Of a stretch of DNA of 27,026 nucleotides, positions 14,818 to 21,429 are shown in pieces. Within the stretch, counting starts at the first letter, position 1, and each line of letters begins with the position of its first letter. The notes under the pieces were generated by a model. The model was not told the DNA's origin and searched no databases. It saw only the letters and a list, made by a program, of their open reading frames with translations. Origin of the DNA: Aquificaceae bacterium (GTDB lineage Bacteria; Aquificota; Aquificia; Aquificales; Aquificaceae); NCBI GenBank assembly GCA_015490105.1, contig WFYK01000013.1, positions 1 to 27,026 of the forward strand. Direction: 5' to 3'. Position numbers and translations under genes: made by a program.

Positions 14818-16197
14818 TTAACTTCCTCTCAGAAGATCTACCGCCTCTTTGAGAAGATCCTTTGTTCTTTCCTCGGAGGGAGTTTCTGCGTAAACCCTGA
14901 TGAGAGGTTCTGTCCCAGACGGTCTCATCAGTAGCCAAGAGTCGTCGTCAAAGATGAGCTTGAGACCGTCTAAGGTGTTTATATTTTTTACCTTCATCCC
15001 CGCTAACTTATGAGGAGGGTTTCCTTTAAAGGCTTCTACTTTTTCTTTTATATCGTCGCTTGCGGTAAGATCCACCCGATCGTAGAAGGATCTTCCAAAT
15101 TCCTCAAAAAGATCCTCGATAGCCTTTGAAAGACTCACACCTTTTAAGGAAAGCATCTCCAGGATCAAAAGGGCGGACATCAAACCGTCCCTTTCGGGAA
15201 GGTATTCGGGAAATCCAAAACCTCCGCTTTCCTCTCCGCCGAAGATTACCCGTTCCTTTAAGATAACTTCGTTTATGTTTTTAAACCCGACGGGAACCTC
15301 TTTAATAGGTATCCCTTCCTTTTCACATATGCGGTTTGCAAGATAAGTGGTAGAAACGGTCTTTACTACCACACCCTCTCTTATTCCTTTGTTCCTTACT
15401 ATGTGAAGCAGTAAAAGGGCGTATATGATCTGAGGGCTTACGAAATTGCCCTTCTCATCCACAAGAGCGAGTCTATCACCGTCCCCGTCGTTGGCAACAC
15501 CAAGATCCGCCCCGAGGCTTCTGACTTTAGCCTTCAAGAGTCCCAAATTCTTTTCAACAGGTTCGGGTGATCCTCCGCCGAAGAGAGGGTCCCTTTCAGC
15601 TCTAATAGTAATCACCCTGATCTTCGTGTCTTGGAGAGCTTCGGCGAGCAGTCCCGAAGCGGTCCCGTGCATTGGGTCGTGAACCACCAACATTTCTTTT
15701 TCCTTAAAAGCATCTACCTCAAGAAAGGATCGAACTCTCTCAAGGTATTCCCTTTCTATGGAAACCTTTGTAGGCTCTAAAGCCTTTACTTTTACATCCT
15801 CCTCGGGAATAAACTTTTCCACTTCCTTTACAAAGGAGGGTGTAGCGGAACCTCCGAAAGATTCTTTTATCTTATAGCCGTTGTATTTAGGAGGGTTATG
15901 GGAAGCGGTTATCATAACCCCCGCGTCGTAGCTGAGGTATTTGACCGCAAAGGAGACCATAGGTGTTGTGCAAGGAGCATCTACTATGTCCGCACTGATG
16001 CCTTCGGAGATCATCACCTTGAATACTTCTCTTGCAAAGTCTTCCGATAGGAATCTTCTGTCGTAGCCTACTATAACCTTTTTTAAACCCTTTTCCTTTA
16101 GAACTTTTGCATGTGCGAAAGCCACCCTTCTTACATTTTCAAAGGTAAAAGCCTCCCCGATTACTGCTCTCCAGCCGTCCGTTCCGAACTTTATCAT
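14818..16197 (-). CDS. Phosphoglucomutase/phosphomannomutase family protein
   Basis: Alpha-D-phosphohexomutase moving phosphate between C1 and C6 of glucose or mannose phosphates. At 459 residues, all four active-site loops are visible: the phosphoserine loop MITASHNPP with Ser99, the Mg loop NDGDGDR (236-242), the sugar-specificity loop GGEESGG (320-326) and the phosphate loop RPSGTEP (425-431). The GEESGG form is common to PGM/PMM enzymes, so glucose against mannose preference is open. GlmM-type activity is less likely from the loops. TATAAT lies 10 nt before the ATG, with no clear Shine-Dalgarno, which points to a leaderless or near-leaderless transcript. It is divergent from icd. Confidence 0.9.
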   Translation of the reverse strand: MIKFGTDGWRAVIGEAFTFENVRRVAFAHAKVLKEKGLKKVIVGYDRRFLSEDFAREVFKVMISEGISADIVDAPCTTPMVSFAVKYLSYDAGVMITASHNPPKYNGYKIKESFGGSATPSFVKEVEKFIPEEDVKVKALEPTKVSIEREYLERVRSFLEVDAFKEKEMLVVHDPMHGTASGLLAEALQDTKIRVITIRAERDPLFGGGSPEPVEKNLGLLKAKVRSLGADLGVANDGDGDRLALVDEKGNFVSPQIIYALLLLHIVRNKGIREGVVVKTVSTTYLANRICEKEGIPIKEVPVGFKNINEVILKERVIFGGEESGGFGFPEYLPERDGLMSALLILEMLSLKGVSLSKAIEDLFEEFGRSFYDRVDLTASDDIKEKVEAFKGNPPHKLAGMKVKNINTLDGLKLIFDDDSWLLMRPSGTEPLIRVYAETPSEERTKDLLKEAVDLLRGS

Positions 16198-16207
16198 TCT
16201 TCAAGCA

Positions 16208-16215
16208 ATTATAAT
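16208..16215. promoter_or_regulatory. Shared palindromic -10 (ATTATAAT) of the icd / mutase divergent promoter
   Basis: ATTATAAT is its own reverse complement, so it offers TATAAT on the plus strand (16210-16215, toward icd) and on the minus strand (16208-16213, toward the mutase). On the minus side the ATG follows after 10 nt. On the plus side a 30-nt spacer with GGGAGG precedes the icd ATG. No clear -35 is seen on either side. Polymerase can use only one direction at a time, so the two genes would compete. Confidence 0.5.
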
Positions 16216-16245
16216 CAATTAATAAACGCTCGAAGGGAGGTAAAG

Positions 16246-17514
16246 ATGGAACTGGAGAACGTCTATCCTTGGCAGGGCAAGGCTCAAATACCTGGCGAAG
16301 GAAGTTTTATAAAACTCAAGGAAGACAAAACTATAGAAGTTCCCGACGAGCCGATAATCCCTTACATAGAGGGAGACGGCATAGGACCCGAAATAGCTCC
16401 CGCGATGATAATGGTGGTAAACGAGGCGGTAAAGAAAGCCTATAACGGATCCAAAAGGATCCTGTGGGTCGAAGTTCTTGCGGGAGATAAGGCGGAAGAA
16501 AAGTGTGGAACAAGACTTCCCGAAGAAACCCTTGAGGTTTTAAAGAGTGCGGTCGTTAGCATAAAGGGACCTTTGGGAACCCCCGTCGGTAAGGGAGTAA
16601 GATCTATAAACTCCGCCTTGAGGAGGGCTTTTGACTTTTACTCCGCGGTAAGGCCCGTTTACTGGATGGGCCAACCTACCCCTATACCTAACCCCGAAAG
16701 GGTAGATGTGGTGGTTTTCAGGGAAAACACGGATGACGTTTACGCGGGCGTTGAGTTCTTCTCAGGAACGGAAGAAGCAAAGAAGGTCAGGGAGTTTCTA
16801 ATAAAAGAGATGGGAGCAAAGGAGGAGGGTTTTCCCGAAGACGTGGGTATCACCGTAAAACCTATGAGTGAGTTCAAAACAAAAAGGCACGTCCGTAAAG
16901 CCCTGAGGTATGCGATCGAAACCGGAAGAAAGAATGTAGCGGTTATCGGAAAAGGAAATATAATGAAGGCCACGGAAGGTGCTTTTATTAACTGGGCTTT
17001 TGAGGTAGCGGAAGAGCCTGAATTTAAAGGAAAGGTCATAACGGATCCGGATGCTGATCCTGAGCAGGGCCAAGTTAAGCTCGTGAAAGTAATAACTGAT
17101 CAAATGCTTATGCAACTCGTTTTAAAACCTGAAGCTTGGGACGTGATAATAGCGGAGAATTTAAACGGAGATTACGTTTCCGATCTCGCAGCGTCCCTTA
17201 TAGGAGGACCGGGGTTCGTTCCCAGCGGAAACATAGGCGACGGCTATGCTCTCTTTGAGAGCACCCACGGAACCGCTTGGGACATAGCTGGGAAAGGTAT
17301 AGCTAATCCTCTATCTTTGACCCTTTCCGGCGCTATGATGCTTGAATACTTGGGTTGGAAAGAAGCTGCGGACCTTATATACGATGCGGTAAAGAGAACG
17401 TTCCAGGATAGGGTGGGAACTCCCGATGTGGCGAACGGCTTCAGAAAGATGGGTATAGAAGCAAAAGAGGTATCCACTATAGAATACGCTAAGGAGATCG
17501 TAAGCAGGATGTAA
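16246..17514 (+). CDS. icd: Isocitrate dehydrogenase, NAD-type cofactor residues
   Basis: A homodimeric ICDH of 422 residues. In the reductive TCA direction it would reduce oxalosuccinate or 2-oxoglutarate to isocitrate. The substrate residues are conserved: Ser120 and Asn122 in VRSINSALRR, with Arg126 and Arg136. Against the E. coli enzyme (Lys344, Tyr345, Val351 for NADP) this one reads HGTAWDIAGKGIANP, i.e. Asp346, Ile347, Ala353. These are the residues known to specify NAD. The start is ATG at 16246 with GGGAGG. The frame continues upstream but has no family-like sequence there. It is followed after 24 nt by hfq. Relatives in Hydrogenobacter act as NAD-dependent oxalosuccinate reductases. 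Whether this one does is inference. Confidence 0.94.
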   Translation: MELENVYPWQGKAQIPGEGSFIKLKEDKTIEVPDEPIIPYIEGDGIGPEIAPAMIMVVNEAVKKAYNGSKRILWVEVLAGDKAEEKCGTRLPEETLEVLKSAVVSIKGPLGTPVGKGVRSINSALRRAFDFYSAVRPVYWMGQPTPIPNPERVDVVVFRENTDDVYAGVEFFSGTEEAKKVREFLIKEMGAKEEGFPEDVGITVKPMSEFKTKRHVRKALRYAIETGRKNVAVIGKGNIMKATEGAFINWAFEVAEEPEFKGKVITDPDADPEQGQVKLVKVITDQMLMQLVLKPEAWDVIIAENLNGDYVSDLAASLIGGPGFVPSGNIGDGYALFESTHGTAWDIAGKGIANPLSLTLSGAMMLEYLGWKEAADLIYDAVKRTFQDRVGTPDVANGFRKMGIEAKEVSTIEYAKEIVSRM

Positions 17515-17538
17515 ATTAAATACAAGGGAGGTTAGAGG

Positions 17539-17751
17539 ATGCTTCCTATGGAAGGGAATGTGAACGTTCAAGATGAGGTTCTTGACAACCTGAAAAACAA
17601 GGGTGCTACCGTGACCGTATTTTTGACGCGGGGCAATAGAATAACGGGAAAGATCTTAAACCACGATAAATACACGATCCTTTTAGATGTGGACGGACAG
17701 CCTAATTTGATATACAAACACGCGGTAAGCACCATAGTGGAGGCTAAATGA
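17539..17751 (+). CDS. hfq: RNA-binding protein Hfq
   Basis: A hexameric Sm-like RNA chaperone, 70 residues and thus a minimal core without the long C-terminal tail of E. coli Hfq. Sm1 is visible as NLKNKGATVTVFLTRGNRITGKILNHDKYTILLD and Sm2 as NLIYKHAVSTIV. The conserved YKHA(I/V)ST signature is intact, as are Gln12 (VQDEVL) and the G-x-I/L-x-G-K segment. GGGAGG with 8 nt spacing selects the ATG at 17539. A second ATG at 17548 is less likely. It overlaps hflX by ATGA, repeating the widespread hfq-hflX pairing, and follows icd closely. Confidence 0.95.
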   Translation: MLPMEGNVNVQDEVLDNLKNKGATVTVFLTRGNRITGKILNHDKYTILLDVDGQPNLIYKHAVSTIVEAK

Positions 17752-18905
17752 AGGCCCTTCTCGTGGGTCTCGTAAGTGAAGAAACGACGAGAGAGGAAGC
17801 ACTTTCATCAATAAGGGAACTCTCGGGACTTTTAGAAGCGTTAGGAGGAAAAAGCTTAGGCTACATACTCCAAAGGAGAAAAAGACCCGATCCCAGATAC
17901 TTTATCGGTGAAGGAAAGGCCCAGGAGGTAAGAGAGGTAGCCAAAGGGACTCAGGCGGAAGCGGTTATATTTGATGATTTTCTAAGTCCATCTCAGCATA
18001 GGAATTTAGAAGATTTGCTAAAAGTCAGGGTTTTAGATAGAACAGATCTGGTTCTTGAGATATTTTCCCGAAGAGCCAAAAGTAAAGAAGCCAAGCTACA
18101 AGTGGAACTTGCCCGCTTAAACCATCAGCTTCCGCGGTTATACGGAAGAGGTAAAGAGCTTTCACGTCTGGGAGGTGGTTTGGGTTCGAGGGGACCCGGA
18201 GAGCAAGAAGCGGAGGTAAGGAGAAGGATTCTCAAAAAACGTATACATCAGATAAAGCAAGAGCTTGAAGAGGTAAAAAAGAGAAGGCGTATGCAAAGAA
18301 AAAGAAGAGAGTCGGAAGAAAAGAAACTGCTCAAAGTTGCCCTCGTAGGATACACTAACGCAGGAAAATCAAGCCTGATGAGAGCTTTAACCGGAAGGGA
18401 TACCTTCGTTGCGGACATGCTCTTTGCTACCCTTGATACGAAAACATCCTCAAGGTTCTCCGAAGGAACGAAGATACTCTTTACTGACACGGTGGGATTT
18501 ATAAGAAAACTCCCGCCCGAATTGATAGAGTCTTTCAAAGCAACCCTGGAGGAGGTTAAGGAAGCGGATGTTCTCTTAATAGTGGTGGATGTATCCGACG
18601 ACGCTTGGATAGATCACGTTCATACGGTAAAGGAAGTTCTGAAGGACCTGAACGCTGAAAATAAACCGATAGTTTATGCGTTGAATAAGGTAGACAGAAT
18701 AGTAGACTCCTTGGAGGATGCTAACCATCTACCTCACCCGGCTTTCTTGGAAGAACCCGCGGTCGTCGTGTCCGCGGTAAAGAGGTGGAATTTGGATAAA
18801 CTTCTTCAAACCATAAAGGAGGTAGGTTATGAGCATAAGGCATCAGATGAGATCCCGCGTGGAGAAACTTTACAAACTTATGATAGAAACGGAAGGCTTT
18901 CCTAA
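17748..18905 (+). CDS. hflX: Ribosome-associated GTPase HflX
   Basis: GTPase that binds 50S/70S ribosomes and splits stalled ribosomes under stress, including heat. At 385 residues, the N-terminal HflX domain carries DDFLSPSQHRNLEDLL (76-91), EIFSRRAKSKEAKLQVELARLNHQLPRL and the glycine-rich GGGLGSRGPGEQEAE. A helical linker of very basic residues follows (about 160-190). The G domain has P-loop GYTNAGKSS (201-209), FATLD (226-230), DTVG (247-250) and NKVD (313-316). The C-terminal tail past SAVKRWNLDKLLQTI is encoded in the 77-nt overlap with the next gene. The start overlaps hfq (ATGA). Confidence 0.95.
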   Translation: MKALLVGLVSEETTREEALSSIRELSGLLEALGGKSLGYILQRRKRPDPRYFIGEGKAQEVREVAKGTQAEAVIFDDFLSPSQHRNLEDLLKVRVLDRTDLVLEIFSRRAKSKEAKLQVELARLNHQLPRLYGRGKELSRLGGGLGSRGPGEQEAEVRRRILKKRIHQIKQELEEVKKRRRMQRKRRESEEKKLLKVALVGYTNAGKSSLMRALTGRDTFVADMLFATLDTKTSSRFSEGTKILFTDTVGFIRKLPPELIESFKATLEEVKEADVLLIVVDVSDDAWIDHVHTVKEVLKDLNAENKPIVYALNKVDRIVDSLEDANHLPHPAFLEEPAVVVSAVKRWNLDKLLQTIKEVGYEHKASDEIPRGETLQTYDRNGRLS

Positions 18906-19191
18906 GGAGGAGGAAGCTACCGTATACACAGTTTTGGCTCCGAAGGAAGGGGAATTTGATGAAGAAGACCTCGAGGTTTCCGAACACGAGCTCGACACTT
19001 CCGACCCTGAAAGCGTAAAGAAGTTCTTAGATAGGACTACACGAGAAGCCCTCGAAGGAGATGTAAAAAATCTTAGACTTTATTGCTACGTATTTGAAGG
19101 ACCAGAAGGTCTCAAGATCGTCAGCGACGAAGAAGTAAACGAGGAAGTGGTTCTGAACTTCATCGAGAGAATGAGAGAAGAGGCCCTTTAA
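18829..19191 (+). CDS. Unknown acidic protein overlapping the hflX 3' end
   Basis: No family recognised. It has 120 residues, is rich in Glu/Asp (runs EFDEEDLEVSEHELDTSD at about 42-59) and looks like a small alpha/beta protein: an N-terminal helix (MSIRHQMRSRVEKLYKLM), a strand (ATVYTVLAP), a helix (SVKKFLDRTTREAL), strands (NLRLYCYVFE, GLKIVSD) and a last helix (EEVVLNFIERMREEAL). The ATG at 18829 has a strong GGAGG about 7 nt upstream, within hflX, and this supports the 77-nt overlap in another frame. Later in-frame ATGs (18847, 18880) lack such a site. Its stop codon lies within the terminator hairpin. Coupling to hflX suggests a ribosome- or stress-linked role, which is speculative. Confidence 0.75.
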   Translation: MSIRHQMRSRVEKLYKLMIETEGFPKEEEATVYTVLAPKEGEFDEEDLEVSEHELDTSDPESVKKFLDRTTREALEGDVKNLRLYCYVFEGPEGLKIVSDEEVNEEVVLNFIERMREEAL

Positions 19192-19203
19192 AGGGCCTCT
19201 TTT
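19178..19203 (+). terminator. Intrinsic terminator of the icd-hfq-hflX unit
   Basis: AAGAGGCCC and GGGCCTCTT form a perfect 9-bp stem around TTTAAA (itself self-complementary), followed by TTTT. The TAA stop of the upstream gene (19189-19191) sits in the loop and the first base of the right arm region, so translation runs into the hairpin. On the minus strand the stem is followed only by a mixed TTCTCTC, so termination of the convergent Rieske gene is weaker. Confidence 0.8.
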
Positions 19204-19918
19204 AGCACCTTATTATCTCCTTTGCGTATTTTTCTACCTCTACTACTGTGCTCTTTTCAACGAGTTCCTTCGCCTTTCTCGAAGATCCGTAGCGCTTTCT
19301 AAGACCTCTTCTGTATGCGTCGAAGAAATCCTCAAACGGTTCTTTCCCTAAGGTTCCTACCGCGTAAAACTTGCCGTCAGAAAACTCCAAGACGATTGTA
19401 AGGAGAGGGTTGGGGGCAGGTCCGTCTATGACCGTTCCTCCTTTTTTGGGATCAAAGATAGACATATGTGCACAGCACTGGATCACGTTGCCCCTTCCAA
19501 CCACCTTAGAGGGTGTATCCGATGGGTAGTAGTTTATAAAGGAAAACTCAGGCGTTGGGTAGCTGAGCTGGTGCGGACATATGGAGCAGTAAGCGACCAC
19601 ACTCTTCTTTGGACCAACCCCCCCTTGCCAGTAGTAGGTAGTTCCGTCCGAAAGCTTTACCTGGGTTCCCTTTACTTCTTCTCCGAGGTCTATTAGCATA
19701 CAGGGGGTGGATCGGTAAGGGTAAAAGAAAATGTATTCCTTACCGACCTTTAAATCTTCGGGCTTTAAGGGAGAACCATCTTCCTTTACAAGAAGAGCCT
19801 TTTTATATTTTTTGAAAGCCCCCTCCTGAGCCTGAACGAGTTTTGAAAAAAGGGAGGGGGAAGCGAGGGAAGCCGTGGCAACGGTAGAGCAGACTTTCAA
19901 AAACTCTCTCCTGTTCAT
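19202..19918 (-). CDS. Tat-exported Rieske [2Fe-2S] protein partnering the FccB-like flavoprotein
   Basis: A 238-residue periplasmic electron carrier. The Tat signal is MNRREFLKVCSTVATASLASPSLF, followed by a possible cleavage site near LVQAQEG. The Rieske ligands are Cys114 and His116 (CPH) and Cys148 and His151 (CCAH). The Pro loop GPAPNPL (166-172) resembles that of bc-type Rieske proteins. The canonical disulfide cysteines are absent: box 1 has Ser119 where Cys is usual, and box 2 has Ala150. Phe155 replaces the Tyr that raises potential. The start is taken at the ATG at 19918, with GGGGGA 5 nt upstream. An ATG at 19930 forming TGATG with the fccB stop would add MGES. It is probably the electron acceptor or a structural partner of the upstream flavoprotein. 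Confidence 0.85.
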   Translation of the reverse strand: MNRREFLKVCSTVATASLASPSLFSKLVQAQEGAFKKYKKALLVKEDGSPLKPEDLKVGKEYIFFYPYRSTPCMLIDLGEEVKGTQVKLSDGTTYYWQGGVGPKKSVVAYCSICPHQLSYPTPEFSFINYYPSDTPSKVVGRGNVIQCCAHMSIFDPKKGGTVIDGPAPNPLLTIVLEFSDGKFYAVGTLGKEPFEDFFDAYRRGLRKRYGSSRKAKELVEKSTVVEVEKYAKEIIRC

Positions 19919-19929
19919 GCTTTCCCCCA

Positions 19930-21246
19930 TCAGCTAAACATATCTCTGTATAGGGCCTTTGCCCATTCGAAGGTTGCATGGGCGAGCCTTGCGGATCTTG
20001 TGTTCTCTACGTTGACTTTTTTCTTCACGGGAGCCTTTTTCTTTCTGTCTATCTCGTAGAGAACGTTTATAACTATTGCTTCTTTGGGCGATCCGTTTAC
20101 CATCGAGTAGCAGGTGTTGGTAGGTGCCTTCACAGCCTCATAGGGATCTTTGCCCTTAAGGAGTGCGGTAAGGGCTTTTACTACCATGTTCTGGGTGTGG
20201 TTGTGGGCCATGTCCCCGCTCTTGGGGAAACCTTTAACCGAGGATGCGTCCCCTGCTACGAAGACGTGAGGGTCAAGCTTTGACTGAAGTGTTAGCTGAT
20301 CTACATCGCACCAGCCGGTTTTGGGATTGACGAGCCCTGCTTTCCAAGCCAGATCGCCCGCCTGGTGGGGAGGGTTGAGGTTAGCGTCGTCGAACTTAAA
20401 GTCTCCCGCTGTAGTCTTTATAACCTTGTTGACGGGATCTACTTCCTTTACCTTTGCGTTGGGAACGTATTCAACGATATCCAAGTAAAGCTGTTCGTAA
20501 GCTTGACGGAATCCGGGACCTTTGGGTTTGATCTGATCTTTAGGATCGAGGATTATGAGTCTTCCCTTCACTCCGTTCTTCTTAAAGACGTGAGCTATCA
20601 TCGCTGCTCTCTCGTAAGGTGCGGGAGGACACCTGTGGGGAGGAGGAGGAACCACTAAGACAAAGGTTCCCTCTTCAAAGTTGTCCACCTTTCTCTTGAG
20701 TGCTACGTGCTCAGATCCGGGTATGAACGCGGAGGGAAAGTGCGTGGCACAGATACGGGCCATATCTTTGTCTCCTTTGAACCAAGCGTCGTAGTTGTAT
20801 CTTATACCCGGAGCAAGTATCAGGTAGTCGTAGTCCACGTATCCTTCTGTGGTGTAGACCCTCTTCTTGTCTCTGTCTATGTCCGTTACGGTAGCGTTTA
20901 TGAAGGTATAACCGTATTTAGAAGCCGGTGTATGAAAGTCGTGCATAAGAAAGTCCATCTCTACGAGACCGCCGAGCCAGACGTTACTTATAGGGCAAGA
21001 CATAAAGATCTTGCGTTTTTCTATTAGAACTACGTCGACCTTGTCCCCCATCTCCTTCTTTAGATGCTTAGCTGCGGTCATCCCCGCCCAGCCACCGCCG
21101 ACTATCACCACCCTGTTCCCCTTGGAGGGCGGGAGCATCCTGCTCGCAGTAGTAGCTGCGCAGGCTGTAGAGGAAAGGTGCATAGTCCCTATCAGCGCAC
21201 CCACACCGGCGAGTTTAAACACATCCCTTCTCGAAAAGTCCGCCAT
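19930..21246 (-). CDS. FccB-type sulfide dehydrogenase flavoprotein (SoxF/flavocytochrome c family)
   Basis: A Tat-exported FAD enzyme expected to oxidise sulfide to polysulfide or sulfur in the periplasm. The signal peptide is MADFSRRDVFKLAGVGALIG. The FAD fold begins VVIVGGGWAGMTAAKHL (46-62). Three key cysteines match Allochromatium FccB. Cys84 (SCPISN) aligns with the residue that binds FAD covalently. Cys206 (HRCPPAPYERA) and Cys379 (NTCYSM) align with the redox disulfide. FVAGDAS (329-335) closes the FAD site. Length is 438. The frame continues to a TTG at 21252, but GGGAGG 6 nt before the ATG at 21246 decides the start. No FccA cytochrome lies beside it; a Rieske gene takes that place. 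A sigma-54 promoter lies 42-56 nt upstream. Confidence 0.88.
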   Translation of the reverse strand: MADFSRRDVFKLAGVGALIGTMHLSSTACAATTASRMLPPSKGNRVVIVGGGWAGMTAAKHLKKEMGDKVDVVLIEKRKIFMSCPISNVWLGGLVEMDFLMHDFHTPASKYGYTFINATVTDIDRDKKRVYTTEGYVDYDYLILAPGIRYNYDAWFKGDKDMARICATHFPSAFIPGSEHVALKRKVDNFEEGTFVLVVPPPPHRCPPAPYERAAMIAHVFKKNGVKGRLIILDPKDQIKPKGPGFRQAYEQLYLDIVEYVPNAKVKEVDPVNKVIKTTAGDFKFDDANLNPPHQAGDLAWKAGLVNPKTGWCDVDQLTLQSKLDPHVFVAGDASSVKGFPKSGDMAHNHTQNMVVKALTALLKGKDPYEAVKAPTNTCYSMVNGSPKEAIVINVLYEIDRKKKAPVKKKVNVENTRSARLAHATFEWAKALYRDMFS

Positions 21247-21287
21247 AGCCAACCTCCCTGAATTTTAATTTCCCAGCCAATATTTAG

Positions 21288-21302
21288 GCAAAAAACGTGC
21301 CA
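21288..21302 (-). promoter_or_regulatory. Sigma-54 promoter of the flavoprotein-Rieske operon
   Basis: On the minus strand the sequence is TGGCACGTTTTTTGC (TGGCAC, 5 nt, TTGC), an essentially perfect -24/-12 element with the invariant GG and GC in phase. The start would lie near 21277, about 30 nt before the ATG, with GGGAGG between. No other sequence in the window matches as well, and an NtrC-type activator is encoded next door. Confidence 0.9.
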
Positions 21303-21355
21303 AAACTCAGATATTAGATTTTTAAGGCTTTTGAGGAACATACCCTAAAAAGGGA

Positions 21356-21371
21356 GTGTCATTGATTTCAT
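21356..21371. promoter_or_regulatory. Weaker second activator site
   Basis: GTGTCATTGATTTCAT matches 9 of 16 positions of the strong site that follows, including the full GTGTCA half. Its first base is exactly 20 bp from that of the strong site, about two helical turns, so two activator dimers could sit on the same face of the DNA. Confidence 0.45.
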
Positions 21372-21372
21372 A

Positions 21373-21394
21373 TTAGTGTCAAAATTGGCACTAA
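21373..21394. promoter_or_regulatory. Upstream activator palindrome (enhancer) for the sigma-54 promoter
   Basis: A 22-bp inverted repeat whose core is GTGTCAAAATTGGCAC (21376-21391), with one mismatched pair. It lies roughly 105 bp upstream of the predicted sigma-54 start, the usual distance for NtrC-family enhancers. It nearly matches the palindrome at the activator's own start codon (23748-23763). It also covers the -35 region of the divergent kinase gene. Confidence 0.75.
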
Positions 21395-21412
21395 AGCTTC
21401 TTGCACGAAGGT

Positions 21413-21418
21413 TATAAC
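21413..21418 (+). promoter_or_regulatory. -10 box of the histidine kinase gene, probably leaderless
   Basis: TATAAC lies 11 nt before the ATG at 21430. No Shine-Dalgarno lies between them. The position where a -35 would fall (21390-21395) overlaps the end of the activator palindrome, so bound activator could repress the kinase. Confidence 0.45.
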
Positions 21419-21429
21419 TTTAAATTGTT

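Noticed and set aside
16111..16245. 45-codon upstream extension of icd
   Set aside because: It overlaps the mutase start on the other strand and its own start has no ribosome binding site. The ATG at 16246 has GGGAGG.
21386..21406. Second sigma-54-like element on the plus strand (TGGCAC followed by TTGCAC) toward the kinase gene
   Set aside because: The spacing between TGGCAC and TTGC is 9 nt rather than 5, so the -24 and -12 elements are out of phase.
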